DNA of 64,000 nucleotides from Rhodospirillaceae bacterium (GTDB lineage: Bacteria > Pseudomonadota > Alphaproteobacteria > TMED109). Where the stretch lies: contig CACGBM010000003.1 in NCBI GenBank assembly GCA_902571315.1, forward strand, positions 1 through 64,000. Reading direction: 5' to 3'. Position numbers and translations under genes: made by a program. Under the pieces are notes generated by a model, which was not told the DNA's origin, did not search any database, and was given only the letters and a program-made list of their open reading frames with translations. Shown in pieces: positions 27,147 to 35,978 of this stretch (its first letter is position 1; each line of letters begins with the position of its first letter).

Positions 27147-27512
27147 ATGTTTAGTAAAAAAAATTTAATACATCAAGTCACTAGAGAAGGGCATACCGAG
27201 CCACCTTTTTCAGGAGAATATGTTAATAATAAAAAAATAGGAAACTACTCATGCATTAATTGTGATACGGTGATATTTTCCTCAGAGCACAAATTTGACT
27301 CAGGAACAGGCTGGCCGTCTTTCTACAGTGCCTTAGATAACAAAGCCGTAATAGAAACAGAAGATAATAGCTATGGCATGAAAAGAGTAGAAGTTAAGTG
27401 TAGCAAATGTAACTCTCACTTGGGACATGTATTTCCAGATGGGCCACCTCCTAGCGGTTTAAGATATTGCATTAATTCCGTTGCATTAAATTTTACAGAA
27501 AAAAAGGATTAA
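27147..27512 (+). CDS. msrB: Peptide-methionine (R)-S-oxide reductase MsrB
   Basis: Repairs methionine-R-sulfoxide. 121 residues with structural zinc cysteines 36/39 and 85/88, the motif FDSGTGWPSF at 50-59, and catalytic Cys108 in GLRYCINSVAL. The N-terminus begins directly at the fold (HQVTREGHTEPPFSG), so no export signal. Diverges from the MaoC gene and converges on the hydratase-like gene with 10 bases between. Confidence 0.96.
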   Translation: MFSKKNLIHQVTREGHTEPPFSGEYVNNKKIGNYSCINCDTVIFSSEHKFDSGTGWPSFYSALDNKAVIETEDNSYGMKRVEVKCSKCNSHLGHVFPDGPPPSGLRYCINSVALNFTEKKD

Positions 27513-27522
27513 TTTGAGTATA

Positions 27523-28260
27523 TTAATGTTTTTTTAAATTATTCAATATTAGCCACTTTGCCCATCTTTTTTCAATGGACATTCCAACATTGGGTTCACA
27601 GATTGAACTTTCGAAAACTATCGAAAGAATTGCATTATATGCAGGTTTCTTATTTTTATAAATGCTATGTATTTTAGAATTAAAATATATAAAAGTATTA
27701 GTAAACTCTTGATCCCAATAAGGTTTTTTATTATCAATATTATTATCTCTTTCATTATTAATAACTTTTAATCTAGTGGCTTCGTCTAAGTCTAGTTTGT
27801 CGTTTGACAAAAGAACTTGAAGAGCTTTTTTATAACCCAATATTTTAATAATTCTTTGTACGGTTCCAAAAAAAGGTATTTGATCTTTATTTGTAAAACT
27901 AAAATCTAATAAAGTATTAGATACAGCTTTGATAAAATTACATGACAATGCTAATTCTAGTGCAGGACCCCTCATAATTCCATTTACATGCGAGGTAAAA
28001 ATAATATTACTTCTCTCGATAGTTTCGGTAATGCTATGTAAAGAAGATAAAGACTCATCTATCATACTAGAATTATCAAAAATACAATTAAATTCTAGCT
28101 CAGTATTAAAATTTCCTATTAAATTGATTTTTTTAATTTTATTTTCTTTAGTTATTTTTTGTAAAATAGTATTAAGAGTTTTTAGCGAGTTCAAATCAAA
28201 AGAACTACCTTGAATTTTAACAGAGTTAGAGTCTGATAATTCAAAGTTTACTTTGGTCAA
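27523..28260 (-). CDS. Crotonase-domain protein resembling the N-terminal part of FadJ/FadB
   Basis: 245 residues with a crotonase fold: GIMRGPALELALSCNF (near 97) and FGTVQRIIKILGYKKALQVL (near 130), then a tail (IEKRWAKWL) like the linker that joins hydratase and dehydrogenase halves of FadJ. The 3-hydroxyacyl-CoA dehydrogenase half is absent and the next gene, msrB, follows at once. One catalytic Glu is kept (LEL), but the second (LPE in active enzymes) aligns with a Phe. It lies one base after a thiolase gene, so it was probably a full trifunctional-type subunit that decayed or specialised. Confidence 0.75.
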   Translation of the reverse strand: MTKVNFELSDSNSVKIQGSSFDLNSLKTLNTILQKITKENKIKKINLIGNFNTELEFNCIFDNSSMIDESLSSLHSITETIERSNIIFTSHVNGIMRGPALELALSCNFIKAVSNTLLDFSFTNKDQIPFFGTVQRIIKILGYKKALQVLLSNDKLDLDEATRLKVINNERDNNIDNKKPYWDQEFTNTFIYFNSKIHSIYKNKKPAYNAILSIVFESSICEPNVGMSIEKRWAKWLILNNLKKH

Positions 28261-28261
28261 C

Positions 28262-29470
28262 TTAGACTCTTTCTATAATAGTCGCAGTACCCATACCTGC
28301 TCCTACACATAAAGTTACAAGTCCAGTATTTAAATCTCTTCTTTCTAATTCATCTAAAAGTGTTCCCAATAACATTGACCCTGTTGCTCCAAGAGGATGT
28401 CCCATCGCGATTGACCCCCCATTTACATTAACCTTATTTTCATTAATATTTAGAGCTTCCAAATATCTTAACACCACTGCCGCGAAGGCCTCATTAACTT
28501 CAAATAAATCGATATCTTTTGAGTCCATTTTGGCTCTCTTAAAAACTTTCTCTGTAGCATGCTCAGGTCCTGTTAACATTATAGTGGGTTCAGTTCCTAT
28601 AGAGGAGAATGCTTTTATTTTAGCTCTAGGTTTTAAATTAAGTTTTTTACCGATTTCTTTGTTACCAATTAAAATAGCAGCAGCACCGTCAACTATACCA
28701 GAAGAGTTACCAGCATGGTGTACGTGATTTATATGATTATTTTTCGGATATTTCATTAACGCAATTTCATCTAAGCCAGAATTCTTTCCTATTTTTGCAA
28801 AAGATGGCTCTAGAGAAGCTAAACTTTGCATAGTTGTTTCCTTCCTTATTAGCTCGTCATGATTGAGCATTAAGTCACCATTTTGATCATATATGTCTAT
28901 TATACTATTTTTGAAATATTTTTTTTCCCAGGCTTCATTGGCTTTTTTTTGCGAGTTTACTGCAAATAGATCAACATCATCTCTACTGTAATTATATTTA
29001 GTAGCTAAAAGATCTGCAGAAATTCCTTGTGGTACAAAATAAGTTTTAAATGCTATAGAGGGATCTGTCATCCATGCTCCTCCAGCACTACCCATTGGAA
29101 CTCTAGACATTGATTCAACACCTCCTCCAATGGTAAGATCAGATTGACCACTCATTATTTGAGCTGCAGCAATATTACATGCTTCTAAACCAGAAGCACA
29201 AAATCGATCAATTTGTGTACCAGGTACTGATTGATTATAATCTGCATCCAAAACAGCGATTCTAGCTATATCAGACCCTTGTTCATTTACTGGGTGAACG
29301 CACCCTAGAACCACATCGTCTATAAACTTTGTATTAAGATTATTTCTTTCCTTTAGTTTTTTCAATGTTTTTGAGGCTAGTTTTATAGGTGTTATTTGGT
29401 GTAAAGATCCATTACTTTTTCCTTTACCTCTTGGAGTTCTAATTGCATCATAAATGTAAGCTTCAGTCAT
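28262..29470 (-). CDS. Acetyl-CoA C-acyltransferase (thiolase)
   Basis: Thiolase-family enzyme cleaving or forming 3-ketoacyl-CoA. Active-site Cys91 in DRFCASGLEAC, the His in NGGSIAMGHPLGATG and the second Cys in CVGAGMGTA are all present; 402 residues. It sits between the acyl-CoA dehydrogenase and the crotonase-like gene, spaced 8 and 1 bases, so a fatty-acid or related acyl-CoA degradation operon is likely. Confidence 0.93.
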   Translation of the reverse strand: MTEAYIYDAIRTPRGKGKSNGSLHQITPIKLASKTLKKLKERNNLNTKFIDDVVLGCVHPVNEQGSDIARIAVLDADYNQSVPGTQIDRFCASGLEACNIAAAQIMSGQSDLTIGGGVESMSRVPMGSAGGAWMTDPSIAFKTYFVPQGISADLLATKYNYSRDDVDLFAVNSQKKANEAWEKKYFKNSIIDIYDQNGDLMLNHDELIRKETTMQSLASLEPSFAKIGKNSGLDEIALMKYPKNNHINHVHHAGNSSGIVDGAAAILIGNKEIGKKLNLKPRAKIKAFSSIGTEPTIMLTGPEHATEKVFKRAKMDSKDIDLFEVNEAFAAVVLRYLEALNINENKVNVNGGSIAMGHPLGATGSMLLGTLLDELERRDLNTGLVTLCVGAGMGTATIIERV

Positions 29471-29478
29471 ATATTTTC

Positions 29479-30615
29479 CTATAGATTTCTACTAATTATC
29501 TCTTTCATAATTTCACTTGTTCCACCATATATTCTTTGTACTCTGGCATCCATGAATGCTTTAGCTATAGGATATTCATTCATATAGCCATAGCCGCCAA
29601 ATAATTGAAGACATTCATCAATTACTTTGAATTGTAATTCAGTACACCAAAGTTTCGCTATAGCTCCATCTTCAGCAGAAAAATTATTATTTATGTGTTC
29701 AAAGATACATCTATCTATATATGCTCTTGCTACTGATAGCTCAGATTTTAATTTTGCTAAGGTAAATTTTGTATTTTGAAAATCAATAATTTTAGTATCA
29801 AAAGCAGTTCTCTCTTTGGTATATGAAATTGTCCATTCTAAAGCTGATTCAGCAGCAGCAACAGCAGTAACTGCAATTGATAATCTCTCTTGGGGTAACT
29901 CATCCATTAATTGAGAAAAACCTTGACCTGATTGTCCTAAAATATTTTCAATGGGAAGTTCTACATCATGAAAAAAAAGCTCAGAAGTATCTTGGGCTTG
30001 CATTCCTATTTTTTTCAAATTCTTTCCTTTTTCAAATCCTTTTCTATAATCTTCACATAAAACTATTGAGATACCTTTAGCTTTTTTTGTACTATCTGTT
30101 TTAGCGACTACTAAAACTAAGTTTGCATTTTGTCCATTTGTTATAAAAGTTTTAGAACCATTTAAAATTATATTATTTTCTTTAACAGTTGCCTTTGTTT
30201 TTATATTTTGAAGATCCGAACCAGTTCCAGGTTCTGTCATAGCTATTGCTGTAATAATTTCTCCTTTTACCATTTTTGGCAAATACTCCTTTTTTTGAGT
30301 ATCAGAGCTATAGTTAATCAAGTAAGGGGCTACAATATCAGAGTGTACTGCAAATCCTGGTCCACTAGCACCAACTTTTGCAAGCTCCTCAATAACAATA
30401 ACATTAAATCTAAAGTCACCACCTATACCACCATATTCTTTTTGTATATTTGGACAGAGGATCCCTAAATCACCAGCTTTTAACCATATCTCTTTTGGAA
30501 CAATTCCTTCTTTTTCCCACAAGCTATGATGAGGTAATACTTCTTTACTAACAAATTTAGCTACTGTCTCCCTAAAGTAATTTTGTTCATCATTGAATAC
30601 AGTTCGTTGAAACAT
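29479..30615 (-). CDS. Acyl-CoA dehydrogenase
   Basis: FAD enzyme introducing the first double bond in acyl-CoA oxidation. 378 residues: N-terminal helical domain, middle beta domain with AMTEPGTGSDL (near 127) and C-terminal helical domain ending in the signature LFGGYGYMNEYP. The usual catalytic Glu site near the C-terminus reads YGGTSEI, as in long-chain or isovaleryl types where the base comes from an earlier helix; a Glu in SALEWTISY fits that role. First gene of the operon with the thiolase. Confidence 0.93.
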   Translation of the reverse strand: MFQRTVFNDEQNYFRETVAKFVSKEVLPHHSLWEKEGIVPKEIWLKAGDLGILCPNIQKEYGGIGGDFRFNVIVIEELAKVGASGPGFAVHSDIVAPYLINYSSDTQKKEYLPKMVKGEIITAIAMTEPGTGSDLQNIKTKATVKENNIILNGSKTFITNGQNANLVLVVAKTDSTKKAKGISIVLCEDYRKGFEKGKNLKKIGMQAQDTSELFFHDVELPIENILGQSGQGFSQLMDELPQERLSIAVTAVAAAESALEWTISYTKERTAFDTKIIDFQNTKFTLAKLKSELSVARAYIDRCIFEHINNNFSAEDGAIAKLWCTELQFKVIDECLQLFGGYGYMNEYPIAKAFMDARVQRIYGGTSEIMKEIISRNL

Positions 30616-30656
30616 ATCTAAATTTTATAGTAAAAAAAAAGTTTGTAAATATTATC

Positions 30657-31442
30657 TTAAACTACAAATTTGTTATATAACTTACGCATACCCAATATCC
30701 ACTTATCAGTGTCTTCAGATTTTATTTTAATATATTTCTTTACTATCTCATGAGGAGTAATTAAAAACTTACCTACAGCCATTTGATCCAGACTAATTTT
30801 AGCAACATCTTCAGCTTCTAACATTCCATTAATTCCTGCAACTCCACCATCTTTAATTTTTTCTGTCATTGGAGTATTTACGCCTTGAGGACATAATAAA
30901 CTTACACCGATATTTTTTTCACCATACGTAATAGATAACCATTCTGCAAAACCAACTGTAGCATGCTTGGTTGTAGAATAAGTAGCAGATCCTACCTGTG
31001 ATAATAAGCCTGCAGCCGAAGCTGTTATAAGAAACCATCCACTTTTATTTTCTAACATTTTTGAGATAGTATGCCTTACTATATTAGTATGCTGTAAAAC
31101 GTTAATTTTCCAAATACTATCCCAATGTTTAGCAGATGCAAGCCCATCATCATCAACTGCTACACCTGCATTACTACAAAACAAATCAATTATTTTATGC
31201 TTTTTATATATTTCGTTTATAGTTTTTTCTACTTCACTATCATTAGCAACATCACATTGAAAAAAATCTGTATTTTTTTCATTGCCTTGTTTTATATCTA
31301 TATTAATTATAGTTTTTGCTTTTCTTGATTTTAACTCTTTTATAAGAGCTGCTCCAATTCCGCTAGAGCCACCAGTAACAACACATATCTTGTCTAATGG
31401 ATTAAAATTAATTTTATTAGCATAGGTAATGTTTTCATTCAT
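30657..31442 (-). CDS. Short-chain dehydrogenase/reductase (SDR)
   Basis: Classical SDR with the cofactor loop VTGGSSGIGAAL, the NAG-type SNAGVAV segment and catalytic YSTTK. About 261 residues from the ATG at 31442; a longer reading from 31478 would overlap the divergent mtnA leader and has no family support. Substrate unknown. Being upstream of the acyl-CoA dehydrogenase on the same strand it may belong to the same transcription unit (41-base gap). Confidence 0.87.
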   Translation of the reverse strand: MNENITYANKINFNPLDKICVVTGGSSGIGAALIKELKSRKAKTIINIDIKQGNEKNTDFFQCDVANDSEVEKTINEIYKKHKIIDLFCSNAGVAVDDDGLASAKHWDSIWKINVLQHTNIVRHTISKMLENKSGWFLITASAAGLLSQVGSATYSTTKHATVGFAEWLSITYGEKNIGVSLLCPQGVNTPMTEKIKDGGVAGINGMLEAEDVAKISLDQMAVGKFLITPHEIVKKYIKIKSEDTDKWILGMRKLYNKFVV

Positions 31443-31494
31443 AAAAAAACTCTTCAAAAAAAACTTATTATGGCACAATATTAAATTAAAAAAA

Positions 31495-32580
31495 ATGCTT
31501 ATTAATAATGAATCATATAGAACAATTTGGTTTGATAGAAAAAAAGAAGAAGTTAAGATAATTGATCAAACAAAACTACCTTTTTATTTAGAAATAGTTT
31601 CTTTAAATAATTTAGAAGATGTAATTAATGCTATAAATTTTATGCAAGTTAGAGGAGCACCATTAATAGGAGCGACAGCTGCTTATGGCGTTTATCTGGC
31701 TTATAGAAATTTAAAAGATAAAAATAAAATAATTGATCAAGCAAATAAAATTAAAAATACTAGACCTACGGCAATAAATCTTTTTTGGGCTGTTGATAAT
31801 ATGCTTTCAGTAATAAAAGATAATTTGTCGTCTTCTGAAATAGAGAAAAGTCTTTTAGATCAGGCTAATAAAATTTGTGAGGATGATATAAATAGATGCA
31901 AGAAAATTGGAGAACTTGGTTTTAAAATTATAGAGTCATTACATAATAAAAAGGGAAAAGTAAATATTCTTACTCATTGTAATGCAGGATGGCTAGCAAC
32001 TATTGATTGGGGAACTGCTACGGCACCAATTTATTTTGCTAAAAAAAATAATTTAAATATTCATGTTTGGGTCGATGAGACAAGGCCTAGAAACCAAGGA
32101 GCCTCTTTAACAAGTTATGAATTAAATAATGAAAATATAGCAAATACGATCATTACTGATAATGCTGCCGGTATTTTGATGCAAAGAGGGGAAATAGATA
32201 TATGTATTGTTGGAGCTGATAGGGTAATAGTTTCTGGAGATGTTATTAATAAAATAGGAACATTTTTAAAAGCTATAGCAGCAAAAGAATTTAATATTCC
32301 ATTCTATGTAACCATACCTTTGAATACTATAGATTGGAAAATAAAAAATTTTAGAGATGTAGAAATAGAAGAGAGAAGTAGTAATGAATTAAGAAAAATT
32401 AAAGGTCTAGATGAAAAAAATAATTTAAGAACAGTTGATGTTTATCCAAAAGATAGTAAAGCGTATAATCCTGCTTTTGATATTACGCCTAAGCAATTTG
32501 TAACAAAACTTATTACAAATAAAGGAATTATAAATGCAAATATTAATGAAATCCTAAACTTAAAAAATGAACAATATTAA
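31495..32580 (+). CDS. mtnA: S-methyl-5-thioribose-1-phosphate isomerase
   Basis: Isomerises 5-methylthioribose-1-phosphate (or 5-deoxyribose-1-phosphate) to the ribulose form in methylthioadenosine salvage. 361 residues from the ATG at 31495, chosen because the family begins with YRTIWFD here; the open frame extends 22 codons further upstream into the region facing the divergent SDR. Motifs: RGAPLIGATAAYG near 56, NILTHCNAGWLA near 157 and GADRVIVSGDVINKIGT near 240. Overlaps the class II aldolase by 14 bases. Confidence 0.95.
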   Translation: MLINNESYRTIWFDRKKEEVKIIDQTKLPFYLEIVSLNNLEDVINAINFMQVRGAPLIGATAAYGVYLAYRNLKDKNKIIDQANKIKNTRPTAINLFWAVDNMLSVIKDNLSSSEIEKSLLDQANKICEDDINRCKKIGELGFKIIESLHNKKGKVNILTHCNAGWLATIDWGTATAPIYFAKKNNLNIHVWVDETRPRNQGASLTSYELNNENIANTIITDNAAGILMQRGEIDICIVGADRVIVSGDVINKIGTFLKAIAAKEFNIPFYVTIPLNTIDWKIKNFRDVEIEERSSNELRKIKGLDEKNNLRTVDVYPKDSKAYNPAFDITPKQFVTKLITNKGIINANINEILNLKNEQY

Positions 32581-33226
32581 TAAAAAAAAAGAGATAGTAA
32601 AATATTCTAAATTATTTTCAACTGAAAGTTTTTCACCAATTAGATCTGGTAATATCTCAATAAGAAGTAAACTCAATGATAAGGAAGGTTTTTTTATTTC
32701 ACCGTCTGGAAAAAAAAATTTAGAACTAACTATTAAAGATATAGTATTTGTATCATTAAAAGGAGATATAGAAAAAAATAAGAAACCTTCTTCAGAGTGG
32801 AGATTCCATTTAGATTTATATAATTCTACTGAATGTAATGCTATTGTTCATGCTCATTCAAAGTTTGCTGTAATTTGTTCATGCTTATATAAAAAAATAC
32901 CATCTTTTCATTACATGATTGCTTTGACTGGAAAAAAAACTGTCAAAGTTGCAAATTACGCTTTATTTGGTAGTAAAAAATTATCTATTAATATATTGAA
33001 TGCTATAAAAGGCTCAAAAAGCTGTCTGATATCTAATCATGGTCAAATTTCAATAGGAAATAATTTATCAGATGCATATGAATTGGCTAATGAAGTTGAA
33101 CTATTATGTGAGTATTATTATTATTGTAGGTTACAAAAACAACCTAAAATTTTAAATAATAAAGAGATGCAGAGTGTGCTTAACAAAATAAAAAGTTATA
33201 AAAGTAAGAATGGTGCCCTCAGGTAG
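32567..33226 (+). CDS. Class II aldolase/adducin-family protein (MtnB- or Ald2-like)
   Basis: Zinc-dependent aldolase fold, 219 residues. Expected ligands are His95 and His97 (HAHS) and His158 (NHGQ), with Glu77 in the catalytic position; GNIS at 28-31 and SPSG at 45-48 bind phosphate. With mtnA overlapping upstream it probably acts on 5-methylthioribulose-1-phosphate, either as the dehydratase MtnB or as the aldolase of the DHAP shunt (DHAP plus an aldehyde). The sequence alone does not decide. Its last five codons and stop lie inside the antisense tRNA-Thr gene. Confidence 0.83.
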   Translation: MNNINKKKEIVKYSKLFSTESFSPIRSGNISIRSKLNDKEGFFISPSGKKNLELTIKDIVFVSLKGDIEKNKKPSSEWRFHLDLYNSTECNAIVHAHSKFAVICSCLYKKIPSFHYMIALTGKKTVKVANYALFGSKKLSINILNAIKGSKSCLISNHGQISIGNNLSDAYELANEVELLCEYYYYCRLQKQPKILNNKEMQSVLNKIKSYKSKNGALR

Positions 33227-33285
33227 AATTGAACTACCATCTGACCCTTACCAAGGGTCTGTAATAACCATTATACTATGAGGGC
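33211..33285 (-). tRNA. tRNA-Thr (GGU anticodon)
   Basis: Cloverleaf on the minus strand: acceptor stem GCCCTCA/TGAGGGC, anticodon stem GACCC/GGGTC with loop TTGGTAA (anticodon GGU), T stem GGTAG/CTACC with loop TTCAATT, discriminator A and an encoded CCA at 33213-33211. The 3' 16 bases overlap the end of the opposite-strand class II aldolase gene. It is the only tRNA I found in the window. Confidence 0.96.
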
Positions 33286-33331
33286 TCTATGGAACTAATA
33301 TAACAAATTTTTATCTTTAATAAATGTTTAT

Positions 33332-34207
33332 ATGATAAAAGAAAAGAAAGAATTCAAAGTTTCCGTTGTTATTCCAACTTATAACAGAGTACCTTATTTG
33401 GGTAGAGCTATAACTTCAGTATTAAAACAATCTTATCCAGTAAATGAAATTATAGTAATAGATAATGGTTCTACTGATCAAACTTTAAGTTTCATTAAAA
33501 AAAAATTTAATAATATCAGAGTAATTATCGAAAAAAAAAGAGGAGTAAGTTTTGCTAGAAACTTAGGTATAAAAAATTGCAAATATAATTGGATAGCTTT
33601 TCTTGACTCTGATGACGAATGGATAGCTGATAAAATAGAGAAACAATTTGTATTATTAAAAAAAAGTAATTTTAAATATCAGTTTGTTCATACTAATGAA
33701 ATATGGATTAAAAATGGAATATTAAAAAATCAAAAAAAAAAACACTTAAAGAGAGGTGGCAATATTTTTGAAGATTGTTTAGATATTTGTAAGATATCTC
33801 CTTCTAGTGTTTTGATTAAGAAAGAATTATTTGATAAATACGGACTATTTGATTATAAGTTTAAAGTTTGTGAGGATTATGAACTTTGGTTGAGGGTTAC
33901 TAGTAAAATAAAAATTGGTTATTTAGATAAACCTTTGATTAAAAAGTATGGAGGACATAAGGGTCAGCTTTCTGATAAGTATTGGGGTATTGATAGATAT
34001 AGAATTAAAGCTCTAGAAAAGATATTAATAAATGATAGTTTAAATAAGCAACAAAAATTAAAAGTTTTAGAGCATTTGTTAAAGAAAATTAATATTATAC
34101 TTTTAGGTGCAATTAATAGAAATAATAAAAGAATATTTAATATGTATACTAAAAAAAAATTTTTATGGCTGAATTATAATTATAATGTCAAAAACAAAAA
34201 TAATTAA
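33332..34207 (+). CDS. Family 2 glycosyltransferase
   Basis: GT-A fold transferase, 291 residues. N-terminal VVIPTYNRVPYLGRAITSVL (near 12), IDNGSTDQT (near 46) and the metal-binding FLDSDDEW (near 90); CEDYELWLRV near 184 is the acceptor-side motif. No membrane segment. Likely adds a sugar to a cell-surface glycan; donor and acceptor are unknown. The stop overlaps the nucleosidase gene by 23 bases. It is the first gene of a four-gene plus-strand run. Confidence 0.88.
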   Translation: MIKEKKEFKVSVVIPTYNRVPYLGRAITSVLKQSYPVNEIIVIDNGSTDQTLSFIKKKFNNIRVIIEKKRGVSFARNLGIKNCKYNWIAFLDSDDEWIADKIEKQFVLLKKSNFKYQFVHTNEIWIKNGILKNQKKKHLKRGGNIFEDCLDICKISPSSVLIKKELFDKYGLFDYKFKVCEDYELWLRVTSKIKIGYLDKPLIKKYGGHKGQLSDKYWGIDRYRIKALEKILINDSLNKQQKLKVLEHLLKKINIILLGAINRNNKRIFNMYTKKKFLWLNYNYNVKNKNN

Positions 34208-34997
34208 TTTCTTAGTAGCTTTAAAACATGAAGCACTTCCAATAATAGATTATTTTGGATTAAACCTTAATGACAAAAAACATAGAAATATCTATAGTAA
34301 TGTGGAACAGAATGTTTTTCTTATTATTTCAGGCATTGGAATAGAAAATGCTAAAAAAGCTGTTATTAAATTAAAAAAACTAAATAATAATAAGGATGAT
34401 ATTTGGATTAATATAGGTATAGCAGGTCATAAAACACTTAAGGTAGGATCTATTTATGAGGTAAAAAAAGTAATTTCTAGCAATAATGAAAACACTTTTT
34501 TCACAAACTCTTTTTATAACAAAGTACCAACAAGCACTGTATGTTGTGTTAATAAAGAAGAAAAAAAATATAATAATAAATATCTTTATGATATGGAGAG
34601 TTATGGTTTTTTAGAGGCTTTAGATAGTCCAACGATAAAAGAAAATATTTTTATGTTTAAGATAGTTTCAGATAATTTACAATTTAAGCCAAAGAGTTAT
34701 AAAAATTTTTCTGTATCTTTTATTTCAAAACACATTAGGAAAATTAATACTATTCTTGATAAATATAGAAATAAACCTCCAGAAAGTTTTTATGATATAT
34801 CCTTAATACTAAATATAATAAAAAATAAATATCACGTAACATTTTATAACAAAAAAAAATTGGAAAAAATCTTAACAAAAATTTTTATAATAAAAAGTCA
34901 AAAAGAAATTAAAAATGACGTCTTGGTTTCAAAGTCATTAAATGGCTTAATAAAAAAATATGAAAGCTACTTAACAAAATATATCTTGAAAATCTAA
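34185..34997 (+). CDS. Nucleoside phosphorylase/nucleosidase-family protein
   Basis: 270 residues of the purine nucleoside phosphorylase/MTA nucleosidase superfamily. Visible motifs: ALKHEALPI (Glu16), ISGIGIENA near 48, the ribose-binding DMES at 136-139 and VSD at 161-163, whose Asp163 fits the catalytic Asp of MTA/SAH nucleosidase. The C-terminal 75 residues are Lys-rich and not family-typical. The gene is one base from a spore-photoproduct-lyase-family gene; I infer that it may remove or recycle 5'-deoxyadenosine or act on a damaged nucleoside. Confidence 0.78.
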   Translation: MSKTKIINFLVALKHEALPIIDYFGLNLNDKKHRNIYSNVEQNVFLIISGIGIENAKKAVIKLKKLNNNKDDIWINIGIAGHKTLKVGSIYEVKKVISSNNENTFFTNSFYNKVPTSTVCCVNKEEKKYNNKYLYDMESYGFLEALDSPTIKENIFMFKIVSDNLQFKPKSYKNFSVSFISKHIRKINTILDKYRNKPPESFYDISLILNIIKNKYHVTFYNKKKLEKILTKIFIIKSQKEIKNDVLVSKSLNGLIKKYESYLTKYILKI

Positions 34998-34998
34998 A

Positions 34999-35976
34999 AT
35001 GACTAAAATTATATATATAGAACGTGAAATAAAGGATCATTTTAGAACCAAATTAATATGCAGTAAAATTAGTAATCCAGAAATTATTGTAATTGATAGG
35101 TTTAGTGAGATCTTTAATAAAAAAAACCAAAGTTTTAAACTTCAAAAGAATGATCCAGCATTAATAATAGCAAAAAAATATAAAAATCTGATTCATAAAA
35201 CACCCGAGAATTACGGAATAGGAAATAAATATAATTATTATTTTTCTTATATGTATAATTGCCTTTTTGATTGCAAATATTGTTTTTTACAAGGCATGTA
35301 TTCTTCTGCAAACTACGTAATATTTGTTAACTATGAAGATTATTATGATGAAATAAAAAAAATTTCTATTACTAATAAAAAAAAGAATATTACAATATTT
35401 TCAGGGTATGATTGCGACTCTTTAGCTTTTGAAGCAATTTCAAATTTTATGTCTTGTTTAATAAAAAAAATGCCAGAATATGAAAACATAGAATTAGAAA
35501 TAAGAACCAAAAGCACATACTCTAAACTCTTTTCAAAAAATATAATTAAAAATGTTATAATTGCTTATAGTTTTACCCCTGATAGATTTTCAAATAAATA
35601 TGAAAAAGGTGTTCCTAGTGTAGATAAAAGATTAAAGGTAATAAAAAGACTTTCAAATTTAGGTTGGAAATTAGGCTTTCGTTTTGATCCTGTGATTATT
35701 TATGAAGGATGGCAAGAAGATTATAAAGAGTTGTTTATTAAAATTTTTCAAAATATTGATATTGATAATGTGCATTCCATAACATTTGGCAAATTAAGGT
35801 TTCCAGATACTATTTATAAAAAGTTAATCAAAGAAAATATGACAGAAAGTCTTTTTTTTAATTTAGAAAAGAAAAAAAATTCCTATGAAAGTAGTAATGA
35901 AAATAATATTGAGGGCTTTTTGATTGAAAATCTAACTAAATTTATTGATGAAAGAAAAATTTTTTTTAATAATTAA
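34999..35976 (+). CDS. Spore photoproduct lyase-family radical SAM protein
   Basis: 325 residues. Radical SAM cluster motif with Cys88, Cys92 and Cys95 in CLFDCKYC, followed by FLQGMY and a barrel. Cys139 lies where the spore photoproduct lyase uses Cys141 as hydrogen donor (alignment from memory). Family members repair the thymine spore photoproduct in spore formers; homologues in non-sporulating bacteria are of uncertain role. The preceding nucleosidase gene is one base away and the SDR two bases downstream. No photolyase is in the window. Confidence 0.84.
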   Translation: MTKIIYIEREIKDHFRTKLICSKISNPEIIVIDRFSEIFNKKNQSFKLQKNDPALIIAKKYKNLIHKTPENYGIGNKYNYYFSYMYNCLFDCKYCFLQGMYSSANYVIFVNYEDYYDEIKKISITNKKKNITIFSGYDCDSLAFEAISNFMSCLIKKMPEYENIELEIRTKSTYSKLFSKNIIKNVIIAYSFTPDRFSNKYEKGVPSVDKRLKVIKRLSNLGWKLGFRFDPVIIYEGWQEDYKELFIKIFQNIDIDNVHSITFGKLRFPDTIYKKLIKENMTESLFFNLEKKKNSYESSNENNIEGFLIENLTKFIDERKIFFNN

Positions 35977-35978
35977 TT

